Position numbers and translations under genes: made by a program. From the NCBI GenBank assembly GCA_028279185.1, contig JANQSS010000099.1, forward strand, positions 124,001 through 188,000: a stretch of 64,000 nt of DNA, read 5' to 3'. The stretch is from Saprospiraceae bacterium (lineage in GTDB: Bacteria; Bacteroidota; Bacteroidia; Chitinophagales; Saprospiraceae). Shown in pieces: positions 38,140-47,342 of the stretch. The notes under the pieces are model-generated. The model searched no databases and was not told the origin of the DNA. It was given only the letters and a program-made list of their open reading frames with translations. The first letter of the stretch is position 1. The number at the start of each line of letters is the position of its first letter.

Positions 38140-38712
38140 TTATTTATTTATTGCCTCATAAACAATATGAAAAGCAGTGTCGTTTTGGATTTTATTAATT
38201 AATGCAGTTTTGCATCGATGTCTTTTACGTTTTACGAATTCGACTGAATAGTTCATGGCTTGAGCGATTTCTTTGCCGCTCTTTCCTTTCCAGGAAAGCT
38301 GTAGCAAACGCTGGCACTCTTCCGATAGTACGTTCAGTTTGGACCAGAACAATCGTTGCTTTCTTTCTTCGATCAGCATGTCGGCCCATTCAGCCTTGTT
38401 ATCGATTAATGACTCGTCAAAGTCAGAAGTGATCACTTCGCGACGATTCTTTTTTAGTTTATTGAGCCAAACAAAACGGGCAACAGAGAAAAGAAAGGTT
38501 TGAAAAGAAGAAGTCAGTGTGAATTGATTTGATCTCGCTTTTTCAAAAATGATGATTAAGGCATCCTGGAATACATCAAATGCATCTTCCTTGCTTCCTG
38601 AGTTATCCAGCACATGACCCTGAATCATCGGAAAAAATCTGGCATAGATTTCCTGAATCTTCTGTCGGTCATTGTGCACGATGGCCTCAATGAATTCATT
38701 TGATTTGTTCAA
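38140..38712 (-). CDS. ECF-type RNA polymerase sigma factor
   Basis: The 190-residue protein has a sigma-70 region 2 (RFFPMIQGHVLDNSGSKEDAFDVFQDALIIIFEKA, then SFQTFLFSVARFVWLNKLKK). It also has a region 4 helix-turn-helix (LSEECQRLLQLSWKGKSGKEIAQAMNYSVEFVKRKRHRCK). This matches alternative sigma factors of the ECF class. The start is a TTG at 38712; no ATG or GTG occurs between it and the upstream stop, and later ATGs would cut region 2. It is translationally adjacent to the anti-sigma-like gene (zero bases between). Its regulon is unknown. Confidence 0.88.
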   Translation of the reverse strand: MNKSNEFIEAIVHNDRQKIQEIYARFFPMIQGHVLDNSGSKEDAFDVFQDALIIIFEKARSNQFTLTSSFQTFLFSVARFVWLNKLKKNRREVITSDFDESLIDNKAEWADMLIEERKQRLFWSKLNVLSEECQRLLQLSWKGKSGKEIAQAMNYSVEFVKRKRHRCKTALINKIQNDTAFHIVYEAINK

Positions 38713-38923
38713 GGTTGAAACAACTTGATGAGGATCAAATCTATAAAATCAATATCACATGGAGGAAAACGGGAAGTGGCCATCACTTTTTAGGTAAATT
38801 TTCCTACTTGTATTCATGCATACTGTCCACCACTCCTTGCTATTAAGTGGCGGTTGCACTGCCTGAATGCTGCCTTTCGCTCGTTACAAAAAACTCTCGT
38901 AAAAGAATTAATCAATGGAGGTC

Positions 38924-39883
38924 TTAGTTCGGTGGATGATTGGTCGTCTCCTGGTCTGATGATCTTTTAAAGAAACGCTTAAATCCAGCAAAAAAAGCAA
39001 TCACACCGATAGCAATTAATTTCCAAAATTTTGCCAGTATAATTCCGATTTTGGCAAGAATTCCTGCCTTCGCCAAGACTTTTCCGGCTATCAACCCTCC
39101 AATACCGTAGGCTGCTACCTTGTCAAGATTAGGATCGAAATCCCCATATGTATTGCCATCAGTAAAATTAACATTTGAGAGTATGTCGTTGAGATTTCGT
39201 TTTACGTCATTGAGTACAAACATCTCGCCAATAGCATTAAGCTCCAAGTAACCTTTACGGCCCAGAATGCGAATATTATAATTCAACGTGTTCATAGGTG
39301 CTTCGCCAAACTTTAGCTCTTTGGCCCAGTGTAATTTTTTGTTTTCCGCGTCATAAAACGGTGGAGACGCCCAACCAACTAATTGGATAGGCTCATACCC
39401 CTGCTCAACTCTGAATTCATTTGCCGCAACTGCATCTTCCTGCATGCTTTTCAGTAAATCATCGTAGTCGATGTCTTTCGCATCTTCATCATCTACATAG
39501 CCGTCTTCCGTGTATGTTATATTTATGGCAAAAGATGAATCGTTAAACGGTGAACTTTCCAATGGAAGCAACATGCCAAGCGATCGATCTTTTTCATCAC
39601 GGGGTGGATTGCCCCATATGTCGACTATGATCATGTCGCTTGTTTCTCCGTTAAGATATTTATACCCTTTTGGAACATTGATGGATGCAATACCATCTCC
39701 AATTTCGACTGCGTCATATTGATAAGCAAAGGTCCCCTCAACGCTATCTGTAAACTGTTGGTACAGTTGGGCGAACAGGGCCTGTTCATATGCTTCTTTC
39801 ACGGCTGTTGAGTCCGAAGCTTGTGCAACAGTTTGTACAATTAAAAACAAGCAAAGGGAATGGAAGAATCTCGTAGTGTTCAT
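38924..39883 (-). CDS. DUF2167 family membrane protein
   Basis: The 319-residue product has a signal peptide (LCLFLIVQTVAQA). A DUF2167 domain follows with the family motifs ASINVPKGYKYLNGE, VDIWGNPP, LGMLLP, ITYTEDGYVDDEDAKDIDYDDLL, GYEPIQLVGWASPPFYD and KKLHWAKEL. One or two hydrophobic segments lie near the C terminus (about 255-305), then a basic tail. DUF2167 proteins are uncharacterised membrane proteins, widespread in Bacteroidota and Proteobacteria. No operon partner is seen. The tRNA-Gln gene lies 53 bases upstream on the same strand. Confidence 0.88.
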   Translation of the reverse strand: MNTTRFFHSLCLFLIVQTVAQASDSTAVKEAYEQALFAQLYQQFTDSVEGTFAYQYDAVEIGDGIASINVPKGYKYLNGETSDMIIVDIWGNPPRDEKDRSLGMLLPLESSPFNDSSFAINITYTEDGYVDDEDAKDIDYDDLLKSMQEDAVAANEFRVEQGYEPIQLVGWASPPFYDAENKKLHWAKELKFGEAPMNTLNYNIRILGRKGYLELNAIGEMFVLNDVKRNLNDILSNVNFTDGNTYGDFDPNLDKVAAYGIGGLIAGKVLAKAGILAKIGIILAKFWKLIAIGVIAFFAGFKRFFKRSSDQETTNHPPN

Positions 39884-39936
39884 TTGTGTTAATATTCTAA
39901 TACTAGAAAGTACAGACTCTCACCTGCAACAAGTAG

Positions 39937-40007
39937 TAGACCTACTAGGACTCGAACCTAGAACGACTGGACCAAAACCAGCTGTGTTACCATTACACCA
40001 TAGGTCT
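39937..40007 (-). tRNA. tRNA-Gln (anticodon TTG)
   Basis: The minus strand folds into a complete cloverleaf. It has a 7-bp acceptor AGACCTA/TAGGTCT, a D stem GTGT/ACAC and an anticodon stem GCTGG/CCAGT (one G-U pair). The seven-base loop TTTTGGT gives anticodon TTG, and the T arm is CTAGG-TTCGAGT-CCTAG. The discriminator base is A. CCA is not encoded and would be added enzymatically. Confidence 0.95.
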
Positions 40008-40137
40008 GGCCCAAAGGTACGGCAAGATTTAGTCTTGATGAAGCATTATCAGCGATTTTTATTTCCCGTTCGTCGGGTTTGATAATCCAGTTCTACTTTC
40101 AAACACGTATATTAATTGTCACACAAAAACTGCTGAT

Positions 40138-41370
40138 ATGATAAAGCGATTCGTAGTACTAAGCCCTCTTTTTCTCTGGCTTTGTGCGGCCATGGAAGGC
40201 CAGGTCATTATAAATGAGCTCCGTTTGGACAATAACTGGGTCGAACTCTATAATGCCGCAGACACTGCTGTAGATGTTGCCTCTTGGGAACTATGCAATC
40301 GCCCAGCCTATGCAACGATAAGTGGGCTCACGATCATTTCGGGTAATACAAATATGCCTGGAAAGAGTTACCTGGTTTTGGAATGGGCCCAGATTACCAG
40401 TGGTACAAATGAGTTGGGTCTATATGCGCAATCGGGATTTGGTGACCCCGCTAATATTCGTGACTATGTTATGTACGGCGGTGTACCTGGTTCAAGCAGA
40501 GCTTCAGTGGCCGTGACAGCAGGAGTATGGTCCTCTACCACTGATTTTGTCCCTTTGCCTCCGTTGGACAGACACGTCCTGGAATGCATCAACTTTGTAG
40601 CAGAAGACGGCACAGATACGGACCTGGATGATTGGGCAGCCGGATTTCGGACTATTGGAGCCAGTAATCACGATAATGTCATCATTAATGAAATCAATCT
40701 GGATGGCCAGTGGGTTGAATTGAAAAATACCGGTAATGCGCCAATTGATGTAAGCACATGGGAACTTTGCGATCGGCCTTCGTATGCCGAAATTGGCAAT
40801 TTAACGGTGTTGTCCGGATCGACGACGATTCCCGCTGACAGTTTTCTTGTCGTGATGTGGGGTCCTATCAGCGATGCAGTCGGTGAATTGGCCCTGTATA
40901 TTTCCGGGCCTTTTGGTTCGACAGGGAATATCAGAGATTACACCGTTTATGGCGGCTTGCCCGGCTCTAGTCGAATTGGTACTGCGGTAAACGCCGGTGT
41001 CTGGGATTCCACGACACAGTTTATTCCATTCCCTGTAGTCGATACAAACTCAATACAAAATAACGACATGGAGGCCGTCTCCGGCATTCAAACCAATCTC
41101 GATGATTGGACGGAGGATATTCCCACCTTGGGCACTACAAACAACGTATCAGACTGTCCTCCAGAATACACTTCAGCCAATGGAAATGCACTGACTGGTA
41201 CGGAAGCTGGAATGATTCAGTATGCAACCGATGGGGCCATAGAAAGTGATCAATTGCTGCTATCGACTGCTATGGTAATTTATAATGCAGCTGGTGGAAT
41301 CGACTTGAATCCGGAGTTCGAAGTGGAGCTAGGGGGAATATTGGATGCGTTACTCGATGGGTGTCCATAG
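40138..41370 (+). CDS. Secreted protein with two lamin-tail domains
   Basis: The 410-residue product has a signal peptide (FLWLCAAMEGQ). Two tandem lamin-tail-type domains of about 165 residues follow. They share VIINELRLDNNWVELYN and VIINEINLDGQWVELKN as first strands, and both contain WELC(N/D)RP, NIRDY, YGG.PGSSR and a DLDDW-type end. Lamin-tail domains in bacterial secreted proteins are thought to mediate surface or ligand attachment. The last 70 residues (ESDQLLLSTAMVIYNAAGGIDLNPEFEVELGG...DGC) resemble the short Bacteroidota C-terminal stack region with hydrophobic repeats and a Gly-Cys near the end, probably for surface sorting. Function unknown. Confidence 0.85.
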   Translation: MIKRFVVLSPLFLWLCAAMEGQVIINELRLDNNWVELYNAADTAVDVASWELCNRPAYATISGLTIISGNTNMPGKSYLVLEWAQITSGTNELGLYAQSGFGDPANIRDYVMYGGVPGSSRASVAVTAGVWSSTTDFVPLPPLDRHVLECINFVAEDGTDTDLDDWAAGFRTIGASNHDNVIINEINLDGQWVELKNTGNAPIDVSTWELCDRPSYAEIGNLTVLSGSTTIPADSFLVVMWGPISDAVGELALYISGPFGSTGNIRDYTVYGGLPGSSRIGTAVNAGVWDSTTQFIPFPVVDTNSIQNNDMEAVSGIQTNLDDWTEDIPTLGTTNNVSDCPPEYTSANGNALTGTEAGMIQYATDGAIESDQLLLSTAMVIYNAAGGIDLNPEFEVELGGILDALLDGCP

Positions 41371-41409
41371 GGAGGGTAGTCCAAAGGTATTCGTCAATTA
41401 CTAATTTAA

Positions 41410-42525
41410 TTATTTCTGTTTTCCCAGATATTGCGAAACAAAACCGTTAGGAAGCCTCGGTTTAAAAAAAGTACTTTTAGGAGGAAGCGTTTTCCCTAAA
41501 TCAGCTTGTTTTTGTAATTCCGTTATTCTAACCGGGTAAAGGCAAAAGGCAACACTCCCAACTTGTCGATCAACTTTAGTTTCAATTTCATGAAATGATA
41601 AATTACCCGGAAGGTATTTAATATGCTGATCAGATTCTACATTTTTAATACCCAGTGTTTTCTTTAATAATATATCATTTAGAATAGTAGCATCAAGTAC
41701 GACTTTAGACTTATAGCTTGCAATAATTTTCTTCTTCCACTCCAGCTTAAACCATGTATTATCCATGTAAAGCGTAATCTCGAACTTCTTGCCAGGTTTT
41801 TGTGCATCCGTCAATGGAGTAATTGTCGCTGATTGACTCAGTAAGGCCATGAGTTCGAGAGCCGACATGTTATCTGCGTAATCAACCAACCGATTATAAT
41901 CCAAAATTTCAAGATTATCAAAGTCGAAGAATGCAGAAATCACCGTACCATATTTCATCGATTTTTTATGCTTTTTATTTCCATATAGTCGTTGTAAAAC
42001 CGCAACGCGATGATGGCCGTCAGCGATATATACTTTTTTAATTTCACTTTTAAATGCAGAACGAATTTGCTTTTCGACCTCTTTGTCTTTAATTGGCCAA
42101 ATACTATGTCGTTCTTTTATAGTTGAGTAAAAAAAAGATTGGAGAGGTCGAGCATTGTCCGCAATTTCATTAATTAATTTATGAATTTGTTTCACGGGTT
42201 TATGCGTTAAAAACAAGGGTTTAATAATCGCGCCTCTATCTAATATGAGTTGCATGCTTGTTTGCTCCTTGTGGTGCAGCGTGTTTTCGTGAGGAAGCAC
42301 CTTACCTTTAATAATATCATCGATATCCAGAGTCGCTAAGACTCCTCTGAAGGTTTTGTCCTTTGATTTAATTTGATAAGCAAAATACGTTTCTCGTTTG
42401 TATGTATTGATATATCCTGTATCGATATAATTGCGAAAGTGCATTTTTACATCTGTAGCGAACGAAGATGGAGATGCAATAATTGATTTATCTGGAAGTA
42501 GGGCGTGAAATGGATGAATTTTCAT
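41410..42525 (-). CDS. DUF1015 family protein
   Basis: The 371-residue cytoplasmic protein shows the DUF1015 pattern: an N-terminal IHPFHALLPDK, TYFAYQI, then the central IADGHHRVAVLQ motif and a C-terminal NLSFHEIETKVDRQVGSVAFCLYPV region. In many genomes DUF1015 genes sit beside serA/serC in serine biosynthesis, though their biochemical role is unsettled. Here the neighbours are a GbsR-type regulator and gcvT (glycine cleavage), a partial match to that context. It is 46 bases downstream of the regulator on the same strand, so an operon is plausible. Confidence 0.85.
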   Translation of the reverse strand: MKIHPFHALLPDKSIIASPSSFATDVKMHFRNYIDTGYINTYKRETYFAYQIKSKDKTFRGVLATLDIDDIIKGKVLPHENTLHHKEQTSMQLILDRGAIIKPLFLTHKPVKQIHKLINEIADNARPLQSFFYSTIKERHSIWPIKDKEVEKQIRSAFKSEIKKVYIADGHHRVAVLQRLYGNKKHKKSMKYGTVISAFFDFDNLEILDYNRLVDYADNMSALELMALLSQSATITPLTDAQKPGKKFEITLYMDNTWFKLEWKKKIIASYKSKVVLDATILNDILLKKTLGIKNVESDQHIKYLPGNLSFHEIETKVDRQVGSVAFCLYPVRITELQKQADLGKTLPPKSTFFKPRLPNGFVSQYLGKQK

Positions 42526-42571
42526 CTGCTTTTTTCGACAATATACGCTGATATCATCATTTAATTACAGC

Positions 42572-43078
42572 TTATTCCAATCCCGTTGTTGTAAACATGC
42601 GCTTTACAATTTCGTCCGACTCTAAACTGATGACAGCATCGAGTGTTTGATTCGCTTTGGTGCTGAAGCGATGAAGTTGTTGAATTAGATTACAAAAGGC
42701 ATCCGATTCCGGGCATTGTGCTTTTACATCTCCAACATCTTCAAGAACCCGGATCAGGGGTAACAATTCTTTGTTTTTTCGCTTGGCTATGATAGATCGC
42801 AAAATTGTCCACATATCCTTTTCGGCGACAAAATAATCTTTCCGTTGGCCTTCTTTTTCCAATTTATGTGCCAACCCCCAATCGACAAGCGCCCTAATAT
42901 TTTGGTTCGCATTTCCGCGACTAATATTTAGCACTTCCATAACTTGATCACCGCATAGTGGACGAGAGCTAACGAGTAGAAGGCCATGTATTTGACCCAT
43001 AGTGCGGCTTACTCCCCACTCAGAAGCCAATTGGCCCCAAGATTGAATAAACTTCATCCTACCTTCTGTGTACTTCAT
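42572..43078 (-). CDS. GbsR/MarR-type transcriptional regulator
   Basis: The 168-residue protein has a winged-helix of GbsR/MarR type (residues about 10-80: SWGQLASEWGVSRTMGQIHGLLLVS, PLCGDQVMEVLNISRGNANQNIRALVDWGL, then the wing KEGQRKDYFVAE). GbsR-type proteins sense small osmolytes or act as repressors in envelope operons. The C-terminal helical part probably dimerises. The gene lies between gcvT (59 bases upstream) and the DUF1015 gene. Targets are not visible. Confidence 0.85.
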   Translation of the reverse strand: MKYTEGRMKFIQSWGQLASEWGVSRTMGQIHGLLLVSSRPLCGDQVMEVLNISRGNANQNIRALVDWGLAHKLEKEGQRKDYFVAEKDMWTILRSIIAKRKNKELLPLIRVLEDVGDVKAQCPESDAFCNLIQQLHRFSTKANQTLDAVISLESDEIVKRMFTTTGLE

Positions 43079-43137
43079 TGAATTTGCCTACTAATAAAAA
43101 GACTACATCCTTATAAGTGAATAATGGGCAACAGGGT

Positions 43138-44253
43138 TCAATCCTTTTTGTAAAAAGGGAATTTAACGACTTCTGCCTCAACGACTTTTTTTCCAATTTC
43201 AATAAAGACTTTCGTTCCTGATTCTTTATGTGATGAGGCCACATAGCCCATTCCGATGGCTCTTCCAAGCGATGGTGATGATGTACCGCTTGTCACATGA
43301 CCAATTGGTTTCTGTTGATCATCGAGTATTCGATAGCCATGTCGCGGAACACGCCGACCTTCAACCAACATGCCTACAAGTTGGCGGTTTCGCGGTTGGC
43401 TTCGAATATCCGTCAATATGTCACGCGCTAGAAAATCTCCTTTCTTCACTTTAGTGATCCAGCCCAGTCCTGCTTCATAAGGATTTGTCGTATCGTCGAT
43501 ATCGTTACCATATAGGCAATATCCCATTTCTAATCGAAGTGTGTCACGCGCCCCTAAGCCTGCAGGTAGTAAGCCGTTATCGGCACCGGCCACCATTAAG
43601 GCTTTCCACAGTGGCTCGAGTTGGTCATTTCTCACATATAGCTCAAATCCACCCGCTCCCGTATATCCGGTAGCTGATATAAGCACATTTTCCAAGTCTG
43701 CCACCCTACCCTTCGTAAAATGATAATAGTCAATTTCACCAACCGCAACGTCGGTGAGTTTGCTCAAAATATTTACTGCTTCTGGGCCTTGTAAGGCTAA
43801 CAGTCCGCAGTCATCTGAAATATCTATAACACGCGTATCGAAGGAGTTGTGCTTATTAATCCAGGCAAGGTCTTTTTCCGCATTGGATGCATTTACAACC
43901 AACATGTAAGCACGCTCCCCTTCCGCACATTGATCTTCATCCAGGCGATAGACAAGCATATCATCGACGATACCCCCTTGTAAATTTGGAATGCAGGAAT
44001 ACTGAACATCACCTATCTCGAGTTTTGCGGCGTTGTTTGAACTAATGTGTTGCACAAGTTCAAGAGCTTGCTTCCCCCTAACAATAAATTCACCCATGTG
44101 AGACACATCAAATAATCCTGCTTTTTCTCGAACAGCCGTATGCTCAGCGGAAATTCCTGTGTAACTCACTGGCATAATATATCCTGCGAACGGCACCATT
44201 TTTGCCCTTAACTCTTCGTGAACATCATGTAATATCACATTTCTTTCTTCCAT
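43138..44253 (-). CDS. gcvT: Aminomethyltransferase (glycine cleavage T protein)
   Basis: GcvT transfers the methylene group from the aminomethyl-lipoyl H protein to tetrahydrofolate, releasing ammonia. The 371-residue protein has the folate-binding and catalytic motifs: FDVSHMGEFIVRG, NNAAKLEIGDVQYSC, LALQGPEAV, SATGYTGAGGFELYV, GARDTLRLEMGYCLYGNDID and GHVTSGTSSPSLGRAIGMGYV. The length matches the family. gcvH and gcvP are not nearby, as is common in Bacteroidota. Confidence 0.96.
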   Translation of the reverse strand: MEERNVILHDVHEELRAKMVPFAGYIMPVSYTGISAEHTAVREKAGLFDVSHMGEFIVRGKQALELVQHISSNNAAKLEIGDVQYSCIPNLQGGIVDDMLVYRLDEDQCAEGERAYMLVVNASNAEKDLAWINKHNSFDTRVIDISDDCGLLALQGPEAVNILSKLTDVAVGEIDYYHFTKGRVADLENVLISATGYTGAGGFELYVRNDQLEPLWKALMVAGADNGLLPAGLGARDTLRLEMGYCLYGNDIDDTTNPYEAGLGWITKVKKGDFLARDILTDIRSQPRNRQLVGMLVEGRRVPRHGYRILDDQQKPIGHVTSGTSSPSLGRAIGMGYVASSHKESGTKVFIEIGKKVVEAEVVKFPFYKKD

Positions 44254-44325
44254 ATTAAATCTGCTGTTTTAATACTATAATCACTACATTTTTTAGCTTT
44301 ATGCTACGATAGTTTTTATTATTTA

Positions 44326-46353
44326 TCAGTAGTTTATTTTAATCGATATTATTTTATCACCTACGTTTATTTTATTCACTACATCCATCCCATTTACTAT
44401 GTGTGCAAATATGGTGTAGCGACCATCTAAGTGAAAAACCGGAATATGTGTGACAAACCATTGACTACTCTCGGTATCGATTCCGGCGGACGCCATCCCG
44501 ACCTGGCCTGCTTTTTCATAATGTAGTGGCCCTAATTCTGATCGAATAACATATTCCTGACTTCCATAACCATCGCCTCTATGGCATCCTGTTTGAATTA
44601 CGAAATTTGGCACTACACGATGAAATATTTTATCATTATAATAACCAGCTTCGGCTAGAGAAATAAAATTTGACACACTGATCGGACTTTCGTCGATATA
44701 AAATTTGATTTCAAAAGTCCCCGCTGTAGTCTCGACTATAGCCGACGTGGTGGATGACAATTTTTGGAATAGAGATTGATCAAAAGACTTAAACGTCGAG
44801 GCCTTTACTACCGAAACTGTTTTATCTCCATAACTATTCAAGAGCATGGCAATCTCATTGTAGGTTTCCAGTTCAGCCGGAAGCGATAAACTGTCAAGTA
44901 TTGGCTTTAAGCGGTGAGCTCGTCTAAATTGTTGGTGCAAATTGGTTGCGGCTGTGTCCCTTAGAACATATGCCATGGCCGCCAGCGCACCAATATCCTT
45001 ATCTTGAATTATTTTATCAAATAGGCGCAACGCATTTGTGTTTGCTGTATTTACGTACTTTCTGTCTTTATTTGCTACCTGAACAGCTTTTTGAATCGAA
45101 AAAACAGTTTGTGATTTAATGACCGGATGAGCATCTGACTTATAATGTTCGACTATATTTTTTGAATACTCCGGCAATTCTGCAAGCACCTGCAAGAGTT
45201 GTGCTTTTTCATAAGGATCCGCACTGGTGCGTAACTTACTTAGTATTTTATTGATTGCCGCGTTACGTGTAAGAGCGTAGTAAAATGGCAAATTTTTCGC
45301 TGTTGCCGCCGCAAAGTTAGCCGTAGTAATATTATCCAGATTTTGATTTTTGACCTTATCCCAAAATTCCGCTGCATCTTCTTGCTGCCCATTTAGCAGA
45401 AAAAACCTCGCTGCCATCCTGCTTATTTGCACATTTGGATTTCTAATTTCTTTGTACACATCATTTTTTACACGACTGTAGGGCATCTTATACATTGCCC
45501 GGAGAATATTTAACTTGACTTGATCGTTTTGCTCTCTCCCGAGTTGTTCCTTTAAAGCGTTTACGTATTTATTACTTCCCGAATTTGCCATTACACCCGC
45601 CGCGTAAGTGCGCAACGTATAATGCTCATCTGATCGTAATATTTTTCCCAAAGCGAATTCGTATTTATCCAGATTCAATGACTTTCCGCGTAATAGATAA
45701 TAACCTGCAAGTTGCCGGATTGACAGTGGATATTGCGGACTGAAGAAGTAGGTACTAATTTTTTCGACTGCATCTTCGCTATGTATACCTTTAAGCAACA
45801 ATTGAAACATGCCCCTGACCTGACCTAAAATTAGTGTCGAATCAGCAATATCGAAGGTTTTAATCGAAGCCAGTTGGTCCAATTGCGGTCGGGCTCCGCA
45901 TTTCCCAATGGCCTCAAGAATCAGCGAATTAGCGCGAACATTCACTTTGAATGAATCCCATGCGTGGTAAGCCAGTTGTAGGTGTTCAATGGCATTTTTA
46001 TCTGCACTCTGCCCGACTGCATAAATAGCCTGTCTCCGTACTTCAGGAATTGTATCTTGAAGTAAAGGAAACAGATTGGCTACTCTTTCCTGATATCGTG
46101 GAGTCGTATAAGGATGAACAGCTTGATATCTAAAAGCTGGATTATTATGAAAAAGATATTGATCTGTTTTATCAATGTCGCCTACCTGCTCCCAGGCTAT
46201 CATTTTTTGAATTGTGGTGTCGGTAAGCGGCGCGTATTGATACGGAATGGCAACTTTTTTAGGAACGACCTTTTTCTTTTCGCAGCCGATAGTTAAGAGA
46301 ACGATACAGCTCACTAAGAGGATGATTACCTTACCGATGAAACGTCTTACCAC
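44326..46353 (-). CDS. Lipoprotein with HEAT repeats and a C-terminal cyclophilin domain
   Basis: The 675-residue product starts at GTG 46353; no better start exists in the frame. Its lipobox is LTIGC (Cys at about 24), predicting a lipoprotein in the periplasm. Residues about 50-470 are HEAT-like helical repeats (VRRQAIYAVGQSADKNAIEHL, IRQLAGYYLLRG, LRTYAAGVMANSGS). Residues about 525-675 are a cyclophilin-type peptidyl-prolyl isomerase (FEIKFYIDESPISVSNFISL, FHRVVPNFVIQTG, then QVGMAS and SSQWFVT). The active-site Arg (FHRVVPNFV) is present. It is a likely folding factor for secreted or outer-membrane proteins. Confidence 0.9.
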   Translation of the reverse strand: MVRRFIGKVIILLVSCIVLLTIGCEKKKVVPKKVAIPYQYAPLTDTTIQKMIAWEQVGDIDKTDQYLFHNNPAFRYQAVHPYTTPRYQERVANLFPLLQDTIPEVRRQAIYAVGQSADKNAIEHLQLAYHAWDSFKVNVRANSLILEAIGKCGARPQLDQLASIKTFDIADSTLILGQVRGMFQLLLKGIHSEDAVEKISTYFFSPQYPLSIRQLAGYYLLRGKSLNLDKYEFALGKILRSDEHYTLRTYAAGVMANSGSNKYVNALKEQLGREQNDQVKLNILRAMYKMPYSRVKNDVYKEIRNPNVQISRMAARFFLLNGQQEDAAEFWDKVKNQNLDNITTANFAAATAKNLPFYYALTRNAAINKILSKLRTSADPYEKAQLLQVLAELPEYSKNIVEHYKSDAHPVIKSQTVFSIQKAVQVANKDRKYVNTANTNALRLFDKIIQDKDIGALAAMAYVLRDTAATNLHQQFRRAHRLKPILDSLSLPAELETYNEIAMLLNSYGDKTVSVVKASTFKSFDQSLFQKLSSTTSAIVETTAGTFEIKFYIDESPISVSNFISLAEAGYYNDKIFHRVVPNFVIQTGCHRGDGYGSQEYVIRSELGPLHYEKAGQVGMASAGIDTESSQWFVTHIPVFHLDGRYTIFAHIVNGMDVVNKINVGDKIISIKINY

Positions 46354-46424
46354 GGCGGCAAAAGTAAGAAGACTTATTAGGTTTTCCTGTTGGAAAAAAA
46401 CGTGTTAACGCAACAAATTATACG

Positions 46425-47342
46425 TTACGGCTCTTTGCTCAGACGGCGCAGCGCAGCCAGCTGTTTGAATTTATCCTTTACTTCTTCGGCGGGATATCCA
46501 AAATAGGTTTTTCCGGATTCAAGGTTTTTTGAAACACCTGACTTGGCGAGAACAATAATGTTGTTTTCGAGCACAAGATTCTGTGCAACACCCACTTGAC
46601 CATACAGAATGACATGATCACCTATTATCGTCTTGCCTCCAATGCCAACTTGTGCTGCAAATAGGCAGTGTTTTCCAATTACTGCACCATGACCTATATG
46701 AATTTGACAATCGAGTTTAGTGCCTTCTCCTACTACCGTATCACCGGAAACACCTTTATCCACGGTGCATCCGGCTCCAATGACAACGTCATCGTGAATG
46801 ACTACACGTCCACATGATGTCCATTGTTCAAAATGCGTCGGATATCGCTTAAAATAAAAGGCGTCTGAGCCTATGATCGAGTTTGGTTGAATGCTCACAC
46901 GTTCACCAATCTCCGTGTAGCTTCCAATATAGGTATTGGCCTGTATGTGCGAATTCGCTCCAATTTTTACATGTTTTCCAACTACTACATTGGGTTCTAA
47001 TATGGCCGTGGGGTGAATCTCGGCCGTATCATCGATGTCTGCCGATATAGGAGAAAAAGGTCTAAATCGGTTTACAATACTATTATAAGCTTGAAAAGGA
47101 TGACTGCTCAGTAGTAAAGCCTTACCGGCGGGAGGGTCAATCAACTTATCTATAATGATAATGCTGGCATTCGAATTAATGGACCGATCATAGTATTTGT
47201 CTAAATCGACAAAAGTAATGTCACCTGGCTCGACTTTGTGTATTTCGTTGATTCCCAGGGCCATAATACTTTGATCACCGCGGATTTCGCAGTTCGTCCA
47301 TTCGGCAATTGTGGTCACTGGAATCGGTACTTCAAACTTCAT
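46425..47342 (-). CDS. LpxD-like UDP-3-O-acylglucosamine N-acyltransferase
   Basis: The 305-residue protein has an N-terminal uridine-binding-like domain (residues 1-100). A left-handed beta-helix of hexapeptide repeats follows (HPTAILEPNVVVGKHVKIG through IHIGHGAVIGKHCLFAAQVG), with the likely catalytic His in the IGHGAVIG strand. LpxD adds the second acyl chain in lipid A synthesis. The protein is shorter than standard LpxD (about 340) and Bacteroidota often have a second, LpxD-like paralogue. I therefore give no symbol. Its start overlaps the ABC-transporter ATPase stop by 11 bases, so they are co-translated. Confidence 0.85.
   Translation of the reverse strand: MKFEVPIPVTTIAEWTNCEIRGDQSIMALGINEIHKVEPGDITFVDLDKYYDRSINSNASIIIIDKLIDPPAGKALLLSSHPFQAYNSIVNRFRPFSPISADIDDTAEIHPTAILEPNVVVGKHVKIGANSHIQANTYIGSYTEIGERVSIQPNSIIGSDAFYFKRYPTHFEQWTSCGRVVIHDDVVIGAGCTVDKGVSGDTVVGEGTKLDCQIHIGHGAVIGKHCLFAAQVGIGGKTIIGDHVILYGQVGVAQNLVLENNIIVLAKSGVSKNLESGKTYFGYPAEEVKDKFKQLAALRRLSKEP

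Noticed and set aside
33941-38712. Calling the TPR-CHAT/sigma locus a CRISPR type III-E-like defence system
   Set aside because: No Cas7-11, Csx30/31-like gene or repeat array is seen, and the protease appears exported. Only the CHAT plus sigma combination is shared.
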